From Isoetes taiwanensis (Eukaryota; Streptophyta; Lycopodiopsida; Isoetales; Isoetaceae), in contig JAJEKV010000019.1 in assembly GCA_021234155.1 (NCBI GenBank), positions 19,655,359 to 19,719,358 of the forward strand: 64,000 bases of DNA. The letters are read 5' to 3'. Position 1 is the first letter of the stretch. Each line of letters begins with the position of its first letter. Below the pieces are notes generated by a model. That model ran no database searches. It saw only the letters and a list, made by a program, of their open reading frames with translations, and was not told where the DNA came from. Shown piece by piece: positions 59,308-64,000 of the stretch. The position numbers and the translations under genes are program-made.

Positions 59308-59577
59308 AGGATATTCAGGAAGGAGAATCCTCTTAGATAAAATAGATTTTGTTTAAGAGCAAAAGCCTATTTCGTATCACAGGGAGGCCGAACAGGAGAT
59401 CCCGCTTGTGGAAGAATACAATTTCCACCATAGTTACCAAATACGGATACGGAATACAATACGGCATGCAAAAAAAAAAAAAAAAAAAAAAACAACTACG
59501 GAATAGAAATATGGATACGGAATATACGGCAAAGTACTCAAAACGAACAGAACTGTGCTTCTAAGAATGAACAACAT

Positions 59578-60789
59578 TTTTTTTTTTTTTTTTTTTTTTT
59601 GAGGGAACAAAATTTTTTGTATTATATAGATAAAAAAGTACAATGTATCATGCTCATAGAGAATTACTACAGGAGTAATCTCAACTCCTTCATTCTCTAT
59701 TTTGCAGAAACTTATTAGATGCTCTACAACAGATATACATAAAGCACATGAATTGCTCTGATAGCTGATATGCTTGACGTCCTCGGATTACTCTTCCCAC
59801 CTGGTAACTAGAAGATGTATGACAATACAAAGGCTAACCATGCAGGCTCCTGAATGATGTAATCCTCTTAGAGGAAGCAATTGAATACTCCAAAATTTCT
59901 TAGGAGAGGAATAGGAATATTTAACCTTACTCAGTGCAAGGCATAGCTGAATATCTGAATGACACAACAACAGACTAGAAAGAAGCTCAAGCATCAGTAC
60001 CTAAGCGAGCACTTCCTCAAATATATATTTTAGCATAACCAGTTAAGCGTCAGTACTTATTCTGGTCATGAGATTCTTGGCATAGCAGTACCAAGGACCG
60101 AGTGCTTAGAATAATCTTTCACTCAAACATATATTTGAGCACAGCCAGTGAAGCATCTTCTGGTCATGAGGTTCTTGGCATTGCAGTACCAAGAACTGAG
60201 TGCTCAAAGATAATCTTTCTGCCTGCAAATTAGTCATAGAACCTGTTGTCTTTGCATTTCCAATTCAAATCTCAGAAATTATGTACTGTTCAAAAGGGTT
60301 CCCCTATCTGAAAAACATCTTTCTGATCATCCAATTCATCTACAAGACATTTCTGCTAGAAAGAAATGGTGGAAGAGAAAGACCATGAATGGATTTTTCC
60401 AAGAAACTGGATTTTACTTTCTATATGATATAAATCAAAACCTTTTTCAAATCTTACAGCTTCTTTCCTTCTTCACCTTATAGGCCGACCTCCAACTGCT
60501 CTGCTGGATTTACCCTTTCAGCTTGTCTACTCCAGAGGAATAGATGTAAAAAGAAGGAAACCACGTTAGTGGACCTGCTGTAGAATTGCCGCCGGAAAAA
60601 GGAAGAAATACATGCATCTGTTATTCATTCCCAGAAAAAATCTGTCCATCTGCCTTGCTAGCATCCAGAAGCACTGATTTTGCTGCATAGATCCGCTGTG
60701 ATGGCTTGCGGGAGGGAGGGCGGCCGCTGCCCCCTAGCCGGCCAAGAACGGCGCCTTAGGCGCTAACGGCATTTTTTCCGCCTTCCACC
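59578..60789 (-). mobile_element. Poly(A)-tailed retro-insertion of unknown origin, TSD TGAACAACAT
   Basis: The 10-bp duplication TGAACAACAT lies at 59568-59577 and 60790-60799. A run of about 23 T at the left border is a minus-strand poly(A) tail. The 1.2-kb body has no long frame. It contains two copies of a ~100-bp segment (about 60020-60120 and 60125-60215, TTCTTGGCAT.GCAGTACCAAG...). Its 5' end is GC-rich (around 60700-60780). Could be a processed transcript, a SINE-like composite or a defective L1. Confidence 0.75.
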
Positions 60790-61156
60790 TGAACAACATA
60801 TTTTGTACGTGAGATTCCAAATATATTATAGATTAGGATTTAAAACATATAGAAATGTTCAAATAAAACACAAGTTTAAGTTATATGAAAATATCATAGT
60901 AGTTTTCAGAACACATAAAGAAAACACAAGTTTAAGTTATATGAAAATATCATAGTAGTTTTTAGAACACATAAAGAAAACACAAGTTTAAGTTATATGA
61001 AAATATCATAGTAGTTTTTAGAACACATAAAGAAAACACAAGTTTAAGTTATATGAAAATATCATAGTAGTTTTTAGAACACATAAAGAAAACACAAGTT
61101 TAAGTTATATGAAAATATCATAGTAGTTTTTAGAACACATAAAGAAAACATGTAGG

Positions 61157-62096
61157 AAGGAAGGAAGGAAGGAAGGTACTTTTATCGTCCACGGAGACCA
61201 ATCGGTCTATGGGACCCAATACAAAAAATTAGCGACAAGCGGATTCTTGCCGGATTAAAAACCCCGCCAAGAAGGGTTTTCGAAGGAAAAACCGGCATCA
61301 ATCGAATCTGACAAAACCTGTGCTAATCATATAAAATGCGTTTCATCCCAATATATCTGGTCATGCACCACCCCGTAGTGCCTAGTCGTGGACTGACAAA
61401 CTCAGGCAAAGGTGACCTCGCAGGTCCATTACCTCCTGGATGTATGACCCCAGGGCACGTCTTGGCGGTGTGTTCATCGGCAAATGCAAGTAGCACGCCC
61501 GCCGCATTACTAAGGGGCGATGTCGGCCCGGATCGGATCGACGCTGGAACTCTTGGAAAGTGTGAGACTCATCCTCAATGGCACCCGTTTGGCGGCCGAC
61601 CGACAGCCTATCTGGCGGGGGGCTCCCCAATCCACCCGGAGCCTCGATCGATAGAAGATGGTGGGCACCCGTGCGAATGGAGGCAATGAGTCGGCATACT
61701 TTTCGAAAAAGTTTAAACGCAGGTAGTGGAAAGGGGCCGGGCTAACCGGGGTTGATGTGCTCCTTGTAATGGGCCATTTTGACCTGCTCTAGAGCAATGG
61801 GGTCCCAGAGCTTGCCAAGGAAACAAGCATCTAGGTACTCCGGCAGTTTCCCACGATCGTCACGCTGCGCCAGACAGGCGCTGAATCGTGCTCTGACGTT
61901 CCATCTGGCGAACCACCAAACTCTCTTACCCCTCCAACAGGGCCCCTAAGCATTGCGGACTCATGGCCCCCATGTAAGCCCGGTCGCGGGGCCGCGAGCA
62001 TCACCCATAGTAACCACTTTCTGAAAATAGACGATGTGTCTATCAAGGGCTGCCCGCTGAAGCGGCAAGAATCCAGTTTCCTGCAGCAGAATCTGA
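61157..62096 (-). mobile_element. 5'-truncated GC-rich non-LTR element inserted in hAT copy B
   Basis: Copies A and C show the empty site ACATGTAGGGCACTTG. Here it is split with a TAGG duplication (61153-61156, 62097-62100). The element reads on the minus strand from PYQILLQETGFLP (62090, as in the copy at 4.1-4.3 kb) to a zinc-knuckle remnant AIEDESHT (about 61570). It ends with hairpin GACC-AATC-GGTC (61196-61207 on plus), GACGATAA and a (CCTT)n tail at the left border. Confidence 0.85.
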
Positions 62097-62526
62097 TAGG
62101 GCACTTGTAGAACTAATGGAGTGTGTAAGGATTTGTTCCTGAATCTCGATAAGGCACACCTGGATGAGTACAAGCAAAGTGAGCAAGAAAAACATTACCA
62201 AAGTAGAAACAGAATTAGTGTGTATGTAAGGATCTATACCTGGATGAGACGAAGGTATATAATCTGGATCCACGTAACAAGTTTCATCGTCATCTATAAG
62301 AGCTCTCATAACTTCATCTTCTTCATGTCTATCACCAGCATCATCATCACCATTACTTTCTTGCTTTTGCCCAATCTCATCACTTTGTTCTCCCACATCC
62401 TCCACTTCCCATTCTTGTGGTTCAAGAATACTTTCTTTCTTTGCAAAGCCAATATAAGGTTCTCTTGTTGCAATTCTATGTGACTTAAGGAGCTTCAAAT
62501 TTGCACTTACAAATACCAAATCAAAT

Positions 62527-64000
62527 GTTGCCTATCAAATGTTGCCTATAGGCTTTATGAACAGATGTTTGTACATATACCCCCTAGAGCATTCACTTAT
62601 ATGTATTTTGGATATGGTAGCTGATTCTTAGGTCAGGCAAAAATCTCTTCTTTACTACCGACTTTTCATAATGAAAATACCTTTATCATACATTCCACTG
62701 ATTATCTCACATAGATGCCCTATAATTATCTATATACAAAAAATTTATCGCGACGGCCAAGACCACCACGAACATTTCTTTAGTTCTAAACCTGTGAGGT
62801 TGGACCTAGTGTTAACTCCACGTTTGATAATACGATAACTGCTTAGTAATGAATTTATATTTGTTCATGACTGCTTAGTAATAACTCTCTATTTCCATCA
62901 ATAATAGTGGCAGCATTTTAAGTTTCTTAGGAGATTTTTTATTTTCTGTCTGTCACCTCTATCTATTTCAAAATGAAGATGACTGCATTCTTAGGTTGTC
63001 TTATACAACACATCCTTTAAGCAATCATTCAATCACAGGGAAGACATTGAAAATCAATAGAAGTTGCATAAACAAAGAGTTACGAAGACGTTCATTCTTC
63101 CTTGCAGCTACATGTGGTTAGATAATTTTACTAGAAAATACCAAAAACATGGTTTCATGGATTGCAATATGGATGACAAATTTTAGGAATCCACCTTTTA
63201 AGAATCCACTGAACATCATCTTTATATATAGGATACAATTTCATTGAAAACTTTTATTTGATGGCCTATGGCAAGCATAGTTACCAAATCTGGATCACTG
63301 AATAATGATCGGCATGCAAAAAAAACAACAACTATGGAATCTGAAAATACGGATCACGGAAAAATACGGCAAAAGTACTCAAAACGAACAGAACGGTTGC
63401 TTCTAAGAAGGACAACATATTTTTTACGTGAGATTCCAAATATATTATAGATTAGGATTCAAAACATATAGAAATGTTTAAATAAAACACAAGTTTAAGT
63501 TATATGAAAATATCATAGTAGTTTTTAGAACACATAAAGAAAACACAAGTTTAAGTTATATGAAAATATCATAGTAGTTTTTAGAACACATAAATAAAAC
63601 ACAAGTTTAAGTTATATGAAAATATCATAGTAGTTTTTAGAACACATAAAGAAAACACAAGTTTAAGTTATATGAAAATATCATAGTAGTTTTTAGAACA
63701 CATAAAGAAAACATGTAGGGCACTTGTAGAACTAATGGAGTGTGCAAGGATTTGTTCCTGAATCTCGATAAGGCACACTTTGCGATGAGTACAAAAAAAA
63801 AGTGAGCAAGAAAAACATTACCAAAGTAGAAACAGAATTAGTGTGTATGTAAGGATCTATACCTGGATGAGACGAAGGTATATAATCTGGATCCACGTAA
63901 CAAGTTTCATCGTCATCTATAAGAGCTCTCATAACTTCATCTTCTTCATGTCTATCACCAGCATCATCATCACCATTACTTTCTTGCTTTTGCCCAATCT
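62527..64000. repeat. Copy C: duplicated segment of the hAT A locus, mosaic
   Basis: 62527-63275 repeats the unique flank of copy A, followed by the target site ATGGCAAG (63268-63275), the hAT left end (63276), four 56-bp units and the transposase 3' end. Scattered small insertions relative to A cluster around 63290-63400 (TACGG runs become CTGG/ATCACTG). After about 63780-63800 the sequence carries copy-B-specific bases. Continues past the window end. Confidence 0.85.

Larger units (their letters stand above)
59431..62520 (-). mobile_element. hAT copy B, right side lost, with two internal insertions
   Basis: The left end CATAGTTACCAAATACGG at 59431 matches copy A. Removing the insert 59578-60789 and the insert 61157-62096 restores continuity with copy A (53431 to about 54292): five 56-bp repeats, then the acidic C-terminus and LKLLKSHRIATREPYIGFAK of the transposase (62519-62276). 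It stops abruptly at 62520, where copy C's flank begins. Confidence 0.85.

Overview
The window looks like a stretch of land-plant nuclear DNA, probably from a seedless vascular plant such as a fern. That placement is an inference, drawn from plant-type genes with many short GT-AG introns (a purine permease; a uridine-kinase/CYTH protein) and from a mobile-element complement unlike a typical angiosperm locus: non-LTR elements that end in microsatellites rather than poly(A), a BED-finger transposase-like gene, CACTA and hAT elements. Apart from the retroelement islands the DNA is AT-rich. Most lines of evidence point to an old, heavily nested repeat landscape with only two convincing intact protein genes.

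Layout. 1-11.7 kb: a 5'-truncated non-LTR fragment (1.37-1.97), a long GC-rich minus-strand non-LTR element (3.2 to about 8.46), and a ~180-bp repeat family (8.6-9.5). 11.7-21.6 kb: one decayed minus-strand gene encoding a BED-finger, transposase-like protein, split by two LTR retroelements. The first (12156-15266) has an exact 5-bp target duplication. The second (15619-18464) keeps a gag remnant and an array of eight covarying hairpins. 24.9-28.5 kb: an intact purine permease gene on the minus strand, whose 5' end and upstream DNA are duplicated in tandem. 29.5 kb: a frameshifted N-terminal fragment of a plant SMI1/KNR4-like gene. 30.9-41.6 kb: a foldback element abutting a 10.3-kb CACTA transposon (3-bp target duplication ATA) that carries three correctly spliceable exons of a D-2-hydroxyglutarate dehydrogenase gene and is itself hit by a non-LTR element.

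43.7-51.4 kb: an intact 22-exon minus-strand gene. I could reconstruct its reading frame exon by exon (864 codons); it has two tandem [uridine kinase-like + CYTH] modules and a non-LTR insertion in intron 1. 52.7-64 kb: a complete but mutated hAT element (53431-57313, 8-bp target duplication), a perfect 68-bp foldback, a LEA-like gene remnant, a second hAT copy interrupted by a poly(A)-tailed retro-insert and by another non-LTR element, and finally a duplicated, mosaic copy of the first hAT locus that runs off the window.

The genes do not form a pathway. The biology here is mostly of mobile DNA: nested insertions that can be ordered in time, gene-fragment capture, and structured RNA/DNA ends. 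Five non-LTR copies share a small 3' hairpin plus a GACGWTAA box in front of different microsatellite tails, and the LTR element carries an unexplained compensatory-mutation hairpin array.
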